Source of the DNA: Asterias rubens
Taxonomy: Eukaryota; Echinodermata; Asteroidea; Forcipulatida; Asteriidae
NCBI RefSeq assembly: GCF_902459465.1
Contig: NC_047075.1
Location: 10,843,119 to 10,907,118, forward strand
Direction of reading: 5' to 3'
DNA length: 64,000 nucleotides
Below the pieces are notes generated by a model, which worked only from the letters and a program-made list of their open reading frames with translations, was not told the DNA's origin and made no database searches. This document shows positions 1 to 12,121 of this stretch, in pieces. The position numbers and the translations under genes were made by a program. Positions within the stretch are counted from its first letter, which is position 1; each line of letters starts with the position of its first letter.

Positions 1-120
1 GACTTAGGACGAGTCCCAGCCCTTTACTGTAGCATGCAGACCTTAAGAATAATCCTATGTTAGGACGAGAGTTACTCGTCCTAACTCGAGATAAGACGAG
101 TCCCAACTCTTTGTGAAATC

Positions 121-488
121 GACGGCTGGACACTATTGGTAATTGTCAAAGACCAGTCTGCTCACTTGGTGAATCTCAACATAGGCATAAAATAATAAAC
201 CTGTGAAAATTTGAGCTCAATTGGTCGTCGAAGTTGCGAGATAATAATGAAAGAAAGGAACACCCTTGTTACACGAAGTTCTGTGCTTTCAGATACTTGA
301 ATTCGGGGCCTATAAATCTAATTCTGAGGTCTCGAAATCAAATTCTTTGAAACTTAATACTTTTTTCTCTCAAACTACGTTACTTCAGAGGGAGCCGCTT
401 CTCGCAATTTCCCCATTACTCGTTACCAAGTAAGGTTTTATGCTAATAATTATTTTGAGCTTATCAATAGTGTCCACTGCCATTAAAA
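121..488 (+). mobile_element. ~390-bp TIR element (MITE), family M1, copy 1
   Basis: This is one of at least nine copies of a short non-coding element in the window. One end carries ACACTATTGGTAATTGTCAA and the other ends in its near inverse, AATAGTGTCCACTGCC, so the termini are inverted repeats. The centre holds an imperfect palindrome around GAGGTCTCGAAATC. No ORF is conserved among copies, which fits a non-autonomous DNA transposon. This copy is somewhat diverged. Confidence 0.75.
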
Positions 489-3400
489 CTACACAAATTG
501 GTTCTCATGCAGGCAATCTTCCAAGGAAAAGTTCAATCAGTGCTCATGCGGTTGTGTACTTAGCTATATAAAATATTAACGGAAACAATTAAGTGGGATT
601 TGAAACTCCGTATGGTGTGAGTGTATCTTTTGGGTCGGGTTTGTTGAAATCAAGTGCATTGATACATATTGAGAACTGGCGTTAAAAAAAAACAGTATTT
701 AATTGTTGCTGTCATAATTTGATTTTGACCACATAACGTGAGTTTGCTCCCTCGAAATATTATTTTGATCCTTCCAAATATCCATCAACATTAATTGTAG
801 AGAAATCTATTGAGGAATTTAACTTAATTCAAGTAACCAGGACATTTTGTTTTGCTTCTAAATTATTTTGTTGAGGGTAAAAATATTAAATGCGGTCAAA
901 AAAATCACGACTCAATTGCTACAGTATTTCGGAACTTTGTGATCTTTGTGGGACAACCCAGTTAAACAAGAAATCGTTCGTTTTGTACCAATCAATTATG
1001 ACCACAGGGTGTGCGGTGAAAATGTGCTTAGAAATGAAGTTTCGTGGCGCACCTCTTGCATGAGCGTGGAAACAGATTTAAATAATAGATAAGTACATGC
1101 TGATTACAAATACATATATCCACAATCGTCAAACAAGCCAGTTTGGAAGTTATTTGCATTTTAATTAAGCAATATGAAAATAGTGCCCTTTATTCGCCAT
1201 TTTCAATGGAGCACTGATGCAAGGAATAAATTATTATGAAAGGGTGATCTATTTTAGGATTTCCCTTACTCAAAAGTTGCAATAAAATGGTCCATTAGGG
1301 GTGAATCTAACGATGTCTACTCAAAAATACAATTATTTTATCTTTAAACAGAGAAGTATTATTTTTTTAACAGTAGTTTTGTTGTTCCAAACACAGTTAG
1401 ATTTACTGTCAACACATTTTAGAGACCATCTAAATATTTAACAAATAATTGTTAAGGTCATACTATGCAAAACTACAACCTCTCCCACATATTTTTATAT
1501 GGATATATTATGTTTACTATGACAGAGCATCTTAGGCCGCCAACTTTATCTTAATTAATATCCCTACTAATAATAAGTCACCACAAAACAACATTTTCTT
1601 GTATATGGAATTTTGCTTTATTCCGTCATGGTCACCCTTTTTCAGACTTTTCCCATCCTGTTTTGATAATAACAAATACTCCATGTCCTTTGTCTGCATG
1701 GACAATCTCTGCCCTAGTATGATACTCTGTTTATCAAGTATGAAAAATCCACATCTAGTATTAATTTGTTCAGTGAACAATTTATTTCAAGTGAAGAAAA
1801 ATTCCCCTTTTTTCACTTCTACTTTTGCATGCATTGAATCTTCAAAGAATATTTTGTTACTTAAAAAAAAAATCAGTAAACTTTAAAAGTAAGTAGTTAA
1901 TAGAGACCAACATTATTTATTTGTGGTTTTAGGTTTTTACTATAGCTTCACTCATCTGTTTACATGAAGATACATAATTATCTCAATTTGAATTATTATT
2001 TGCCATAAATAGGTATTCTTTATCAGACTTCTCACTGTTTTTAATCAGAGCTTTAGTTTTTACACTTTCACAGTTTGTGCACTTGCATTTTAAGTATATG
2101 CACGGTGGACTTTTGTCCGAACAAAGTTTGCTTTGACCACATCTACTCTTTTTCCATGAGCAATGAACACGCGCACATTATAGAATGCTGTCAAGCGCTT
2201 GGAGTAGGTTTGTCCAGTTGGCACGTTTTTTATCCTTGTGGTGAGATGGTACATATGGAACTTTTTCAACAGCACTGTATCCTTACTTAGTTGGCGTTGC
2301 TATGCTGTCTCATCAAGTGTCCCATTAAAACGAGGTTACGATCTGTCTTTTTAAAAGATACATAAACAAAATTGTTTAAAATAAATTCCCTTTTTAAATT
2401 ATTATTTTTCATTATCTAATGGACATTCAGCTGTTTGTTGATTGGACCAATAATTACATATTGTACATCTATCATTAAACGACAAATGACGACAAATAAG
2501 TTCATGAACTTGTACCAGTTGATGTTGAATCGGTTTGCATTTATTCAAATTGAACGCATACTTTGTAGTATACACATCAAAGATAAAAACAGAGATACAA
2601 CTTCATAGTTACCTGGCAATGTTAACATCAGCACAATCATGTTGTCATTAAACACGTGGGGACAAACTCCTCAACTCTGAAAGTGTCCACATCAGTCAGC
2701 ATCCATTGAGTGTATAGCGGGCATGTTCGGTCGTTTGACGCAGTCGCCTATGATCAATTCTGCTAGTAATATAACCAGTCGAACACCTTTTTAGTTGAAA
2801 GTTCACCTGAACACAGTCTGTTGAGAAAAAAATTAAATTAAAGTCATGGTGGTATTGTCACAAGAATGTTAACTAGCCACATTTCGTGAGTTGACATGCC
2901 GGACAAAATAATATTCAGAATCATTAAATCATATTGACAGATTGACATGATTGAGACAGATTGAAACTGTCATAAAATAAAGACTCATGTCATCAATAAA
3001 GACCTAGTCACACTGTGAAAGCTTGGCAACAATCATTTATGAATGAACAATAGGGAAATGAATCAATACTAAAACATAAATACGATAAGGTTCCGATATT
3101 TTTAAATTTAAATTGAAAAAGGTACTGTTGTCTTGACGTTACCTGTGATAGAGATCGGAGGGTCTTACCGACCTTCAGTCTGTGACAGTTGTCCATCGTC
3201 GTGTTTTACGTGTCCGTAATTTGGGCTAGCGATTGCCACAGCTTTAAGGACATTTTCACACTTGACCGTCCTCTAATTCTTGTTCTTCTTCAAATACATG
3301 CAAATAAATGTCTTCAACTATTTTCCGAAAATGGAAAAGCTTTCGTTTCAACGCTAGACAAATGCACAAAGACACTTTTTTGTGACATGTTTTTTTCTCA

Positions 3401-3857
3401 CACCACGACGGAGTCTGGGTTGCTGTTCGTCTTCAACGTTGTACAGAGGTCGTGACCACGTGAACATGATGATAGCTTTACCGCTATTGGTCAATTCATC
3501 GCAACCGCTGCCGTGCGGTCTTGTTAAATCGTCGTTGATTGGTCATTTTGTTCCCAGCCTCGCACTTTTCATCGCAAAAATTCCAGTTAAAAATTCCATA
3601 CAAGCAAACTGGCTAATAGATCGATTGTGGATTTATGGTACGTTGATTTCTATATTTTTCTTCACATTTCAAGATAATAAAAATGCTCATCTTTGATATG
3701 CGTCGCGAAACTGCACGATAATCGGCTACGCCCGCTGGTCTAATAAAACTTGAAGAGAACTGGTATTTCCCCATACAATGCATATATCACTTTAAATATA
3801 AATACCTCAGGGTTGGTGACATAGGTTAATGACACGTGATTGTGTTATTGTATTTAT
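489..3857. other. no recognisable gene
   Basis: About 3.4 kb of AT-rich sequence with only short unconvincing ORFs, none of which shows a domain I recognise or plausible splice structure. It may contain distal upstream sequence of the receptor pseudogene that follows. I see no tandem repeat or inverted element of note here. Confidence 0.5.
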
Positions 3858-4026
3858 AAACTTATAGTTAATAGTTTCAATCAGAACAATCAGGACAGTT
3901 GGTCACAGAAGATTGGAACAACATTTACGAACATCTCCGGATAACTCTGACATTAGTATTTGATAGTCAATTTTAGCAGATTTAGCAGTCTCCATGATCG
4001 CCGTGTAGAAGGTTGTTCTATAAAAT
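3858..4026 (+). promoter_or_regulatory. upstream/5' UTR region shared with the second receptor copy
   Basis: The sequence just before the pseudogene start codon aligns with 15871-16077 before the second receptor copy (for example ATAGTTTC.ATCAGA and GAAGATTGGAA in both). The match shows that the tandem duplication included promoter or 5' UTR sequence, not only coding exons. No TATA box or transcription start is assigned. Confidence 0.4.
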
Positions 4027-4227
4027 ATGGCCGACCGTGGATTTAAAGGCGTCTTGCGACCTAACTGTTTCGGTTGCTTGTGTACTAATCATTGGACTAG
4101 TTGGAGCTAATGCTACGGGGGACGCGTGTGAGGTTTGTCATTGCGATAGTCAACCATTGACTGTTGACTGCAGCAACAGGGGTCTGACTAAGCTGCTGAC
4201 AGGCATTCCAAACGAAACTGCGATACT
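4027..4227 (+). pseudogene. signal-peptide/LRRNT exon, frameshifted (receptor copy 1)
   Basis: Homologous to the intact exon at 16078-16283. It starts with the same MADRGFKGVL codons, but between codon 12 and the hydrophobic segment it has 12 bases where the intact copy has 17. The 5-base loss puts the ATG out of frame, and the reading frame stops within about 28 codons. The second frame still encodes the hydrophobic run VACVLIIGLVGA and the LRR N-terminal cap CEVCHC...LTVDCSNRGLT. Its only upstream start there is TTG, so translation is unlikely. The exon ends CT before a GT donor (phase 2), as in the intact copy. Confidence 0.8.
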
Positions 4228-4679
4228 GTAAGTTGCGTTTCTATTTTGTGTTGGTTTCTAGGATCGTTTGGAAGTAAGGTTTTTCTGTTGCTAAATCTGA
4301 GTTTGTTTTTGTTTTAAAAATTGTTCTAACTTTTGGATTTGAGTGATTTGTTTTAAACCTTTGCTATCAAAACAATCCGAATTAACGAAACTTCGCAAAC
4401 TGACTTGTTTCATTAAAGTCGAGTTTGTCATGCTAATATTTGTTCTGGACAATAACCCAATAGTGTCCAGGGCCTTTAATGAATTATTTATCACAATACA
4501 CAATCAAGAAAGAGCATATTTTCTTCAGTTTGCAGCCATTTGGGTGGCCATGTGTTGACCTCTGGATTTGGTGCAAGGTAGCAGAATAAAGTTGTGTAGA
4601 GTTAAACATCATTAACCTAATCATTTCACTTATAAATACCTGTATCACAATTTAGGGCTGATATAAAAAAAAATCGTAA

Positions 4680-5060
4680 ATTTTACCACTTTCGACAGAC
4701 AAATTGGCCACCAATAACCGCCATCTTGGATTTGAAGCGTGATAGCAAAAGTTGGATACTAGAAATGGAATTGGGAGGGTAGAATACATCTGACAAACAT
4801 TTTAAACCGTGTTTTTGTTCTGGGTGATATATGACATTTCCAAATTTTTACTAACTTTGGCGGTCAAAATGGCCGCCATTTGCCATCATCTTGGATTTGA
4901 AATGATAGCAAAACTAATGATACCAGAAATTGAAGTGGGATGGTAAATAACTTACAATAAACATTTTAAATCGTGTTTCCATTCTGTTGTTCGGCTGATG
5001 GCATTGCCCAGTTTTACTAACTTTAGCGGCCATCTTGGCGGCCATCAGGATATCGCTAGT
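4680..5060. repeat. two-unit ~180-bp tandem repeat rich in GGCGGCCAT
   Basis: Sequence in the first intron of the pseudogene. Two diverged units each contain GCCATCTTGGATTTGAA, a following 'AAACATTTTAAA.CGTGTTT' stretch, and GGCCGCCAT motifs. The motif resembles that in the composite element at 18.8-23.2 kb, suggesting a related mobile family. No ORF. Confidence 0.55.
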
Positions 5061-5100
5061 TCATGTTTTTTCTGTTTTCACTGTTAACATCCCGATTGTG

Positions 5101-5489
5101 TTTAAAGGCAGAGGACACTATTGGTAATTACTCAAAATAATTATTGGCATAAAACCTTCCTTGGTGACGAGTAATGGGGAGAAGTTGATAGTATAAAACA
5201 TTGCGGGAAACGGCTCCCGCTGAAATGCCATAGTTTTCGAGAAAGAAGTAATTTTCCACGAATTTGATTTCGAGACCTCAGTTTTTGAATTTGAGGTCTC
5301 GAAATCAACCATCTGAACGCACACAACTTCGTGTGACAAGAGTTATTTTTCTCTAATTATTATCTCGCAACTTCGATGACCGATTGAGCTCAAATTTTCA
5401 CAGGTTTGTTATGTTATGCATATGTTGAGATACACCAACTGTGAAGGCTATTCTTTGACAATTACCAATGGTGTCCACTGTCTTTAAGG
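5101..5489 (-). mobile_element. MITE M1, copy 2
   Basis: Near full-length copy in the reverse orientation. It opens with TTTAAAGGCAG.GGACACTA and closes with CCAATGGTGTCCACTGTCTT. It contains the internal palindrome GATTTCGAGACCTCAG / TGAGGTCTCGAAATC. It lies in the intron of the receptor pseudogene. Confidence 0.8.
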
Positions 5490-5637
5490 ACCATAAAATG
5501 CACCAACAACCGTGGTGTGATTAAATACTATTATTGGTTTATTAAAAAAAAAATAATGTGTAATACTAATACCGGAACAATTAGCGCTGTAAAAAAAAAA
5601 TAAATACAAAAAAAAATAGAAGCATAAAAATAAGCAG

Positions 5638-6003
5638 GTTCCGTTTGGTAATTGTAAAGACCAGTCTTCTCACTTGGTGTATTCCAACATAAGCATAAAA
5701 TAACAAGCCTGTGAGCTAAATTGGTCATCGAAGATGCAAAGTACTGATGAGAGAAAAAAAAAAAAAAAAAAAACATTGTTGGACGAATTTGTGTGCTTTC
5801 AGATAGGAATACAAGACTTCTGGCTATAGAAGTATTTTATTATTTTAGTGAGAAATTACAATTTTCTCAAAATATATGCTACTTCAGAGGTAGTCGTTTC
5901 CCACAATGTTTTATATTATCAACAGCTCTCAAATGCTCATTACCAAGTAAGTTGTTATGTTAATATTTGTTTTGAGTAATTACCAAACGTGTACCTTCCC
6001 TTT
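5638..6003 (+). mobile_element. MITE M1, copy 3, strongly diverged
   Basis: Contains AATTGTAAAGACCAGTCTTC, a TTGGTCATCGAAGATGC equivalent and the ACTTCAGAGG.AG.CGTTTC stretch of the family, with an expanded A-tract at 5757-5774. Ends near ATTACCAAACGTGTACC. Older than neighbouring copies. Confidence 0.6.
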
Positions 6004-6479
6004 AACCAATTGCAAAACTCCCAACTTGTATTATTAAAAAAAAAAATAATAATAACTTTATTTATTTTTCCAAAACCAACCAACAACCAACATTAAAAAC
6101 AAGACTAATGTACCCTTTTTAACCCTTGAAACACGGCCCCAATTTTACCCTGTTGAATATAAAATTTCGAGTTCCCAAACTACACTAAAGAGCAAGCCAA
6201 TTGCGTTGTTCCGTATGTTTATTGTTTTTAGTTCAGTTTTGTGCGACAATGACAAGCTCTTCCGTATACATCAGTTGCTTTAGCTAGCGGTAAATAACCA
6301 TCATCAACAACAACTACGACTAGTTATAAAAATAACTAAAGCGCACTCAGTGACCGTTCCTTATTACAGGGCTCGATGTTTCGGAAAGTTGTTATCTTTT
6401 GGAGACGTTTAAAAAATAAACCTGCCATTTGACAACTGGCCATCATGATATCATACACAATTCATAGGATAGACTAACT

Positions 6480-7035
6480 GATTAAACTGCTCGTGCTTCC
6501 AATCTTGTGTCCCAACTCCACTGGCTGCCTTTCCATGATCGTATTCTTTTCAATCTGCTTCTTTATGTCTATAAATGCTCTGGTCTTGCTCCAAACTATA
6601 TGATATTTCTGATCTATTGTCCGTTTATACCCCTGGCAGAGAAGGTCTGCGTTCCTCCTTTGATAAATCTCTTCTCTGTGAGCACAGGCCTTCTCGATCT
6701 GCCGGCTCCAAGTCTTTTTATCTAGCTGTGCCGAAGGAAAGGAACAAATTACCCAAACTCATCAGGGAATCATCTTCTACCGCCATTAAAAAAAAAAAAA
6801 AAAATAAAAAAACGCTAAAAACCTTCTTTTTCAGTCAGCCTCGTCATTAATCCTTTGTTGTTTTGTTTATCTTTCTTTCGTTGCTTTGCTTTATTTATCG
6901 TTCAGCGCTTTGAACTGTGTTAAAGGCGCTACATACACACCTATATTATTATTATTATTATTATTATTATCGTTATCGTTATCGTTATCGTTATCGTTAT
7001 CGTTATCGTTATTGTTATCGTTATCGTTATCGTTA
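6480..7035 (+). mobile_element. 3' fragment of a non-LTR retrotransposon with microsatellite tail
   Basis: Two overlapping frames encode the end of a LINE ORF2: LHWLPFHDRILFNLLLYVYK, then DLLSVYTPGREGLRSS and AVPKERNKLPKLIRESSS. This is the conserved tail after the reverse transcriptase in CR1/L2-like elements. A frameshift separates the two parts, near 6600. It is followed by a 3' UTR with GCGCTTTGAAC and GGCGCTACATA, then (ATT)n and (ATCGTT)n at 6943-7037. Only about the last 110 codons remain, so it is a dead 5'-truncated copy. Confidence 0.75.
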
Positions 7036-7037
7036 TC
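6943..7037. repeat. (ATT)n and (ATCGTT)n microsatellite
   Basis: About nine ATT units run directly into about fourteen ATCGTT-type hexamers. They form the tail of the LINE fragment before them. Frames reading Tyr/Arg repeats here are artefacts of the repeat. Confidence 0.9.
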
Positions 7038-7639
7038 CCATTAAGAGAGATAACAAAATAAGAAAAGTCCCAGCCTCACGTTTATACTGCACGTACGGGG
7101 CGGGAATTAACTACTCAATTGATGAAGGTTAATCAGTGATTTAAGGTAGACTCTTGGAATTTTTTGAGAACTTTGATGAAGAACATGGCGATTTATAAAG
7201 TGATTGGAATCATATGAAATACGACTGCCAATAGAGGGCGCTATATACATTTCCGCTAGAGACTTTTCACAGTATCTTTGTAGCTTTGTGTTATTAAAAC
7301 TCAGGGAAAAGGATATTTTAATTGACACTTCGAGTAAAAAACTAAAACTCTCTTAGCTAGTTGTTTATTGTTTTGTTAAAGGGGTACAAAGTATTGTTTC
7401 TGTGATCGCTGATTTCTCAGGAAAATACAGTTTCATAACAACTACTATAACAATTACATGTACAAGTTTCAGATTACTATACACGGTCTACCTGTTGTAC
7501 ACACAGAATAAACCAAATGAGAAATAACCGAGCCAAACCGGCAGGAGTATTGTTCGAACGGATTTAACATTCTAATATGTGAGTCATGATGCATGCATAC
7601 ATTGTTTCTCAGATTAACATAACTATTTAGAGGAACGTT

Positions 7640-7930
7640 ACAGAATTGGTAAGAAATAAAAGTCGTGAAGATCACAGATTTACATACAGCTTACACGGTC
7701 TAATGATGACGATGGTAGAAAACATCCCTTGAAATATTTTGGTCTGTAATTTCAAATTAATTTTTTGATGACAATTGAATCATCTATTATCGCGTTTATG
7801 AGTTTATGTTTTATGGTGGATTACATAAAGTGATTACACTGCCCAGCAACTGTTTTTGCTAGCAAAACCGTTTCTGTAATGTTCCTTAGGCTGAGAGGAC
7901 GAAACCATTAGTACTTCGAAAGGAATGTCC
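7640..7930 (+). mobile_element. decayed copy of a second interspersed repeat family (M2)
   Basis: Shares CACAGATTTACA.A, TTACA.GGT, A.GGTAGAAAACATCCCTTGAAATATT and following blocks with 25.46-25.84 kb. That family has ends of the GGACACT type but a different body from M1. Boundaries are approximate. Confidence 0.45.
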
Positions 7931-8054
7931 TTTCAAAACAGCTGATATTATGCATGTTGCTCACTGGTGAAGGGTGTCCGTTGTTATGATGGTTTATTAG
8001 TCAATCAATTATCAGTTACTTTTATTATAATGTTGTTTTGTGTTTATTCCACAG

Positions 8055-8970
8055 GCGGGTTCTACCAAATAGATCTGGTCAGTATTCAGACAACGAAATG
8101 ATGAAGTGTAAAATTTGCAATGAAGGAACGTACGTCTCGCCTGAAGATTCACCCGGCAAGGGAGGTACTGATTGTAAGGTGTGTCCAACAGGGACAGATA
8201 AAAGTACCGCTGCAGGGTTCCGGGCTTGTCCATGTGTGGACAACTATTACCGCACTGACCGGTTTGGCGAATGTCATCAGTGTCCCCACGAAGGGCTCAA
8301 CTGCTCCGGGGAATATCAATATCTTCGTCCGGGCTACTGGGGGACGTGGAACTGGATCTTACAGGACCGCCAGGAAGACCTCGATTCCTATATGAGTTTC
8401 GTCAGCAATACGAATTAAAAACGATTCGTATGACAGAGGTGCGCGAAGATTCAGCGGTAATTTACCCCATGTACACAAATGTTCCCGCGACGACGTGTGT
8501 CCAAATGGTGGAATCGGTATCGACTCAACTTGCCGTGAAGGCTACAAGGGCTGGCTGTGTTCCGAATGTGGAAATAAGTATTACTCTTGGCCTGGTCATT
8601 GTTTGAATTTCCCAGATTGGCCGCTGTTTGCTGCAGAAGTGTTGTGCATCTTTCTTGTTGTCTGCATCATGGTCTGTTTCTTTGTGTGGGATGCATACAG
8701 AAGGCATCGTCGGAATGAACGAAATATTGTGAGCGTCTTCTTAGCACGCGGGAAAATCGTAGTTGGTTTTTGCCAGGTCATGAAGGAAATATTCTCCGCT
8801 CTAGATGACATTCCTTGGCCAAAGAATTTGCAGACAATGGGTTCATTCTTTAAGATAATGGAGGTCAGCTAAGTCGGTTGGTTGATTAGTCCTCGATGCT
8901 TTATTCCGGATTTCACCTACCCCAATATTTACATTAAATTCTTGCTTGGATTCATCTCCATCATACACTC
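8055..8970 (+). pseudogene. GCC2/GCC3 (ephrin-receptor-like) Cys-rich + first TM exon, broken (receptor copy 1)
   Basis: A CACAG acceptor precedes the exon, which starts in phase 2, so the LRRNT exon at 4027-4227 could join it in frame. The first frame encodes a cysteine-rich module: CKICNEGTY, CKVCPTGT, CPCVDNYYR, CHQCPHEGLNC, then RPGYWG. Between 8396 and 8416 the frame shifts (net +1), and the protein continues with NDSYDRG, KCSRDDVCPNGGIG, CREGYKGWLCSEC and a membrane segment (LFAAEVLCIFLVVCIMVCFF). A TAA at 8870-8872 interrupts it before LISPRCFIPDFTYPN. Homology ends at about 8970, where a palindromic repeat cluster replaces the expected sequence and donor site. The family is a large multipass receptor-like protein of unknown ligand. 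Confidence 0.8.
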
Positions 8971-8971
8971 T

Positions 8972-9185
8972 AAAAAGCCCGGTTCAGATCTGACCCGGAA
9001 AGGGTCAGATCTGACCCGGAATCCGGGTCCTCGGGGGCCTGACCCTTTCCGGGTTGATACGACCCGGAATTGCGGGTCAGTATTTTCTGATCCGGAAAAG
9101 GGACATCACAACCCGGAATTCCAGGTCAGGAATACAACCCAGAATTCCGGGTCAAAGTTTCCTGACCCGGAATTCCGGGTTGTTG
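8972..9185. repeat. cluster of GACCCGGAATTCCGGGTC palindromes
   Basis: About ten intact or degenerate copies of the palindrome, or half-palindromes such as GACCCGGAA and TTCCGGGT, lie within ~215 bp. The cluster begins exactly where receptor homology stops, so it looks inserted. It is locally much more GC-rich than its surroundings. Confidence 0.8.
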
Positions 9186-9189
9186 TTAA

Positions 9190-10375
9190 CAAGATGAGAA
9201 GCTACAAAATAAAAAGCGTAAAACAGTTGGATTCAAACACACAGTATTTTAATTATCATTTGAGTCAGCAGAGCAATAATACAACATGTATTGTTATGTA
9301 CAAATACATAAACATGTTCAGTAACCAGACTACACGGGTAAAATTTGAAAAGTATTTTTTTTTTACAATGTGTAAAATACTGCACCTGTTAAAATTGAAA
9401 TGTTGAATTTGACAATATTTTTATTTTATAACTATTTCATGCGTACTGTCCCAGTCTCATCATATCATATCACAGCTTCTATTGCATCGTGTATTGTGAG
9501 ATAGAACTCTTTGGATCAGCCAGTCAACATGGGTTTGTAAACACCTGTACTATCAAGTTTGCTCAAAGATAAATTTGTTATCCTGTTTGTGCTCGTTAAA
9601 CACGGAAAAATATAGCGCGTCTTCATCTTATATGCAACTCAAACTGCGGCCTCCTTGTATATGGAAGCACGCTCATTATACGGCTCATAAGGTCTGAAAT
9701 CTCAGATGCTCTTTATACTGACTGATGTCTTTCTCAGAGCTCAAGAAAAAGTCTGTTTCAAACAAATGTCTCCTTTACTTTTGGTAGTGTAAAAAAAACC
9801 CGAATGAACGTACACACCCAGAGGTAGATTGCCTCCCTTTCCCCTCCCCCAGTCAATATAATTATAGCCTTTTTGAAAAAAAAAAAAACTCCTCTGTTGT
9901 GGACAACTGTCACGGGAAGCATATGCCAAGGACATAAAACAACTTAAAACATACATTATCAGCCTTCACCAGCGAAGTCTGCTCAACAGCATTTCCTCTC
10001 TACGATGACAATGGAATGAATCGTCTGGGTTCAGTTGGTCACCGAGGATTGGGATGACTGGCTGCTGGAGGTCTACAGATTCGAGGTAGTCTATCCCAAT
10101 CTACAGACAGTTTAAACAAAAAGACAATTATTTAATGTACACCAATGCATTAGATACATGAAGTTGATCAGAGTCTTCAACAAACCTTGCGCTAAAAAAT
10201 ACACAGGTAATTATGGTAAGCAGGGCCACGATATTGGGCCCAGTTCAGTCACAGCCGATCAATATGTGTGTAATAATGTTTAAATGTAGGTGGCATCTGT
10301 AATAGAAAAATATGGTTTGTTAGTCATATCATGCGTGTGGCCGTGGCCTAAGCTGAAGTAACGTCAAACTTACGA
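9190..10375. other. intronic sequence without recognisable gene
   Basis: Lies between two exons of the receptor pseudogene. AT-rich, with only short spurious ORFs. I see no domain, RNA gene or mobile-element signature. Confidence 0.5.
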
Positions 10376-10376
10376 A

Positions 10377-10485
10377 CTACTCCTAGAACTATGAGGTTCG
10401 TTCCGCGATCGTCTCCACTGGTGGAGACGATAGCGGAACGAACCTCATAGTCTAGGAGTTGATAGCGGAACGAACCTCATAGTTG
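10377..10485. repeat. near-perfect 41-bp-arm hairpin plus third arm copy
   Basis: Arms around ACTATGAGGTTCGTTCCGC and its complement GCGGAACGAACCTCATAGT pair with only single-base interruptions. The loop is at CCACTGGTGG. A third direct copy of part of the right arm follows at 10461-10485. A small foldback unit, with no coding content. Confidence 0.85.
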
Positions 10486-11231
10486 TTGGAGTACTTACGA
10501 ACTGGATAGTCAAGTGCTTACAATAGCACCCAATGCCAAAAAGGTGTTCGTTTACATGCTCATGCTATCGCTTACTACATGACTAAATTCAATACCATGC
10601 ATGCGAACAAATCTTACCGTTTGACAGTCAATAAATGACTTGATGATGGCATCGTCCACATTACTCCGGGTGTTCTTCCCCTTCACCCTCTTCATACCAG
10701 CAGGCAAGATAGATGCACGGCAAAACAAACACTGCCATATTATCATTGCGATCATCCTCTGCAAAAACAAATATCACATTTGTGTTATAATTTTAAAACA
10801 TGTGTCGTGCAAGTGCAACAATTTCCCAAGCATACTTGGAGCTTGGGCTAGACCTACCAAAGTATTCAGTAACTTGAAGACTGTAAGTGTAGGACTCTAG
10901 GAGGTGAAATAAATAAATTTTTGATGCCAATCATTATTCATTATCAATGTACAACTAGACTCTAGAGATTAGAAGTGAACACAGTACAGCGACAGTTGGT
11001 CTACTTCTAGAAACTAAGGCTCCTATGTGGGCCTTAAAAAAGGAGAAATAACATTTTATGATCGAGGGTCTCCTTTATGCTATGTATACAATGTATACCG
11101 GCCTACGTTTTTAAAATCAGGTTGATCATGTTGATAGCGTCGGTAGGGTCATCTAGCTAGGCCTACAATACTGTACAATGTAGGTGAAGATTTTGTTCAC
11201 TATCGTTTGCCATCAGTTTCAATAACTCCAG

Positions 11232-12121
11232 TTTCCTTTGTCATGTTACTACGGATTCAGAAAACGTCACCTAAAAACGGCACAAGGGTTGTCTTCGCGG
11301 TTCAGAGATGATCTCAATAAAAGTAAACAAAGATGTTTCCTTATTGTTGGAATTTTGCTCTTTCTGTCGTACCCAAGCGTTTGCAGTGTTATAATTAGCA
11401 AGCTGCCGACTGGACGTAAGCTGTTTTACATGGATGAGGATAAAGAACTCAACATCACCTTCCTGAGGTATGATTACGCAATAGACTGAGAGCCCAGAAC
11501 ACTCTGCTTACAACTATGCCGCCCAGACAGCTTTGGTGTACGTCGTTGGTTTCCCGCTCGCATTGTTCATACTTCTGTGGTATAACAAAATAAAGTTCAA
11601 CAATTAAGACGATCAAGCATCTGTTTCGAGTCAGGGTTCAGATCAAGTGTTACCCGGTACCTCTAATGATGGGATAGAAGATACAGAAGCACCTGTTTCG
11701 AGTCAGAATTCCGGTCAAGTGTCATAAGGGACTGACAGTGACACCTCAGAGCCTGACACGAAAATCGATTGGAAGAGTTTTTTGTGTGAAAACTACAAAG
11801 CCGAGTTCTGGTACTGAGAGATCATTGAACTTACCCGTAAGATCCTGCAGACGCTCTTCATACTGCTGTTCGGACCCGAGGACCACTTCACACTCTTTTT
11901 GTCTGTCTTCTTCTATCTCATCCACGTATACCTGAAACCAATGAAGGTTGCATATGAACAGCGGCTTCAGTTGTGCTCGCTTGGGATCATCTTCATAAAC
12001 ATGCTGGCGGCGTCCTTGCACCTCATGCCAAATGACGATGGGCCACTTGTAGATGATAGAAAGGGGGTTATTTCAACTGCGTTAGTTCCTCTGAATCTCA
12101 GCATTATTGTTTTCGTTGCAA
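11232..12121 (+). pseudogene. multipass membrane-domain exon, broken (receptor copy 1)
   Basis: After a CTCCAG acceptor the frame encodes RDDLNKSKQRCFLIVGILLFL and SYPSVCSVIISKLP through DEDKELNITFLRYDYAID. Two bases are then missing near 11487, and the frame resumes as ESPEHSAYNYAAQTALVYVV and GFPLALFILLWYNK. Three in-frame stops follow: TAA at 11605, TAA at 11725, and TGA at 11815, where Trp is expected after FWY. The end is nearly clean: IIELTRKILQTLFILLFGPE, further membrane helices, and a donor at 12122. The layout matches the C-terminal multipass region found with GCC2/GCC3 modules in many eukaryotes. The lesions make it non-functional. Confidence 0.8.

Noticed and set aside
4013-4231. 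Functional LRRNT exon starting at 4013
   Set aside because: The only start in that frame is TTG. The homologous ATG is out of frame because of a 5-base deletion, so a pseudogene exon is the better reading.
6917-7132. Tyr/Arg repeat protein
   Set aside because: Product of the (ATT)n/(ATCGTT)n tail of a LINE fragment.
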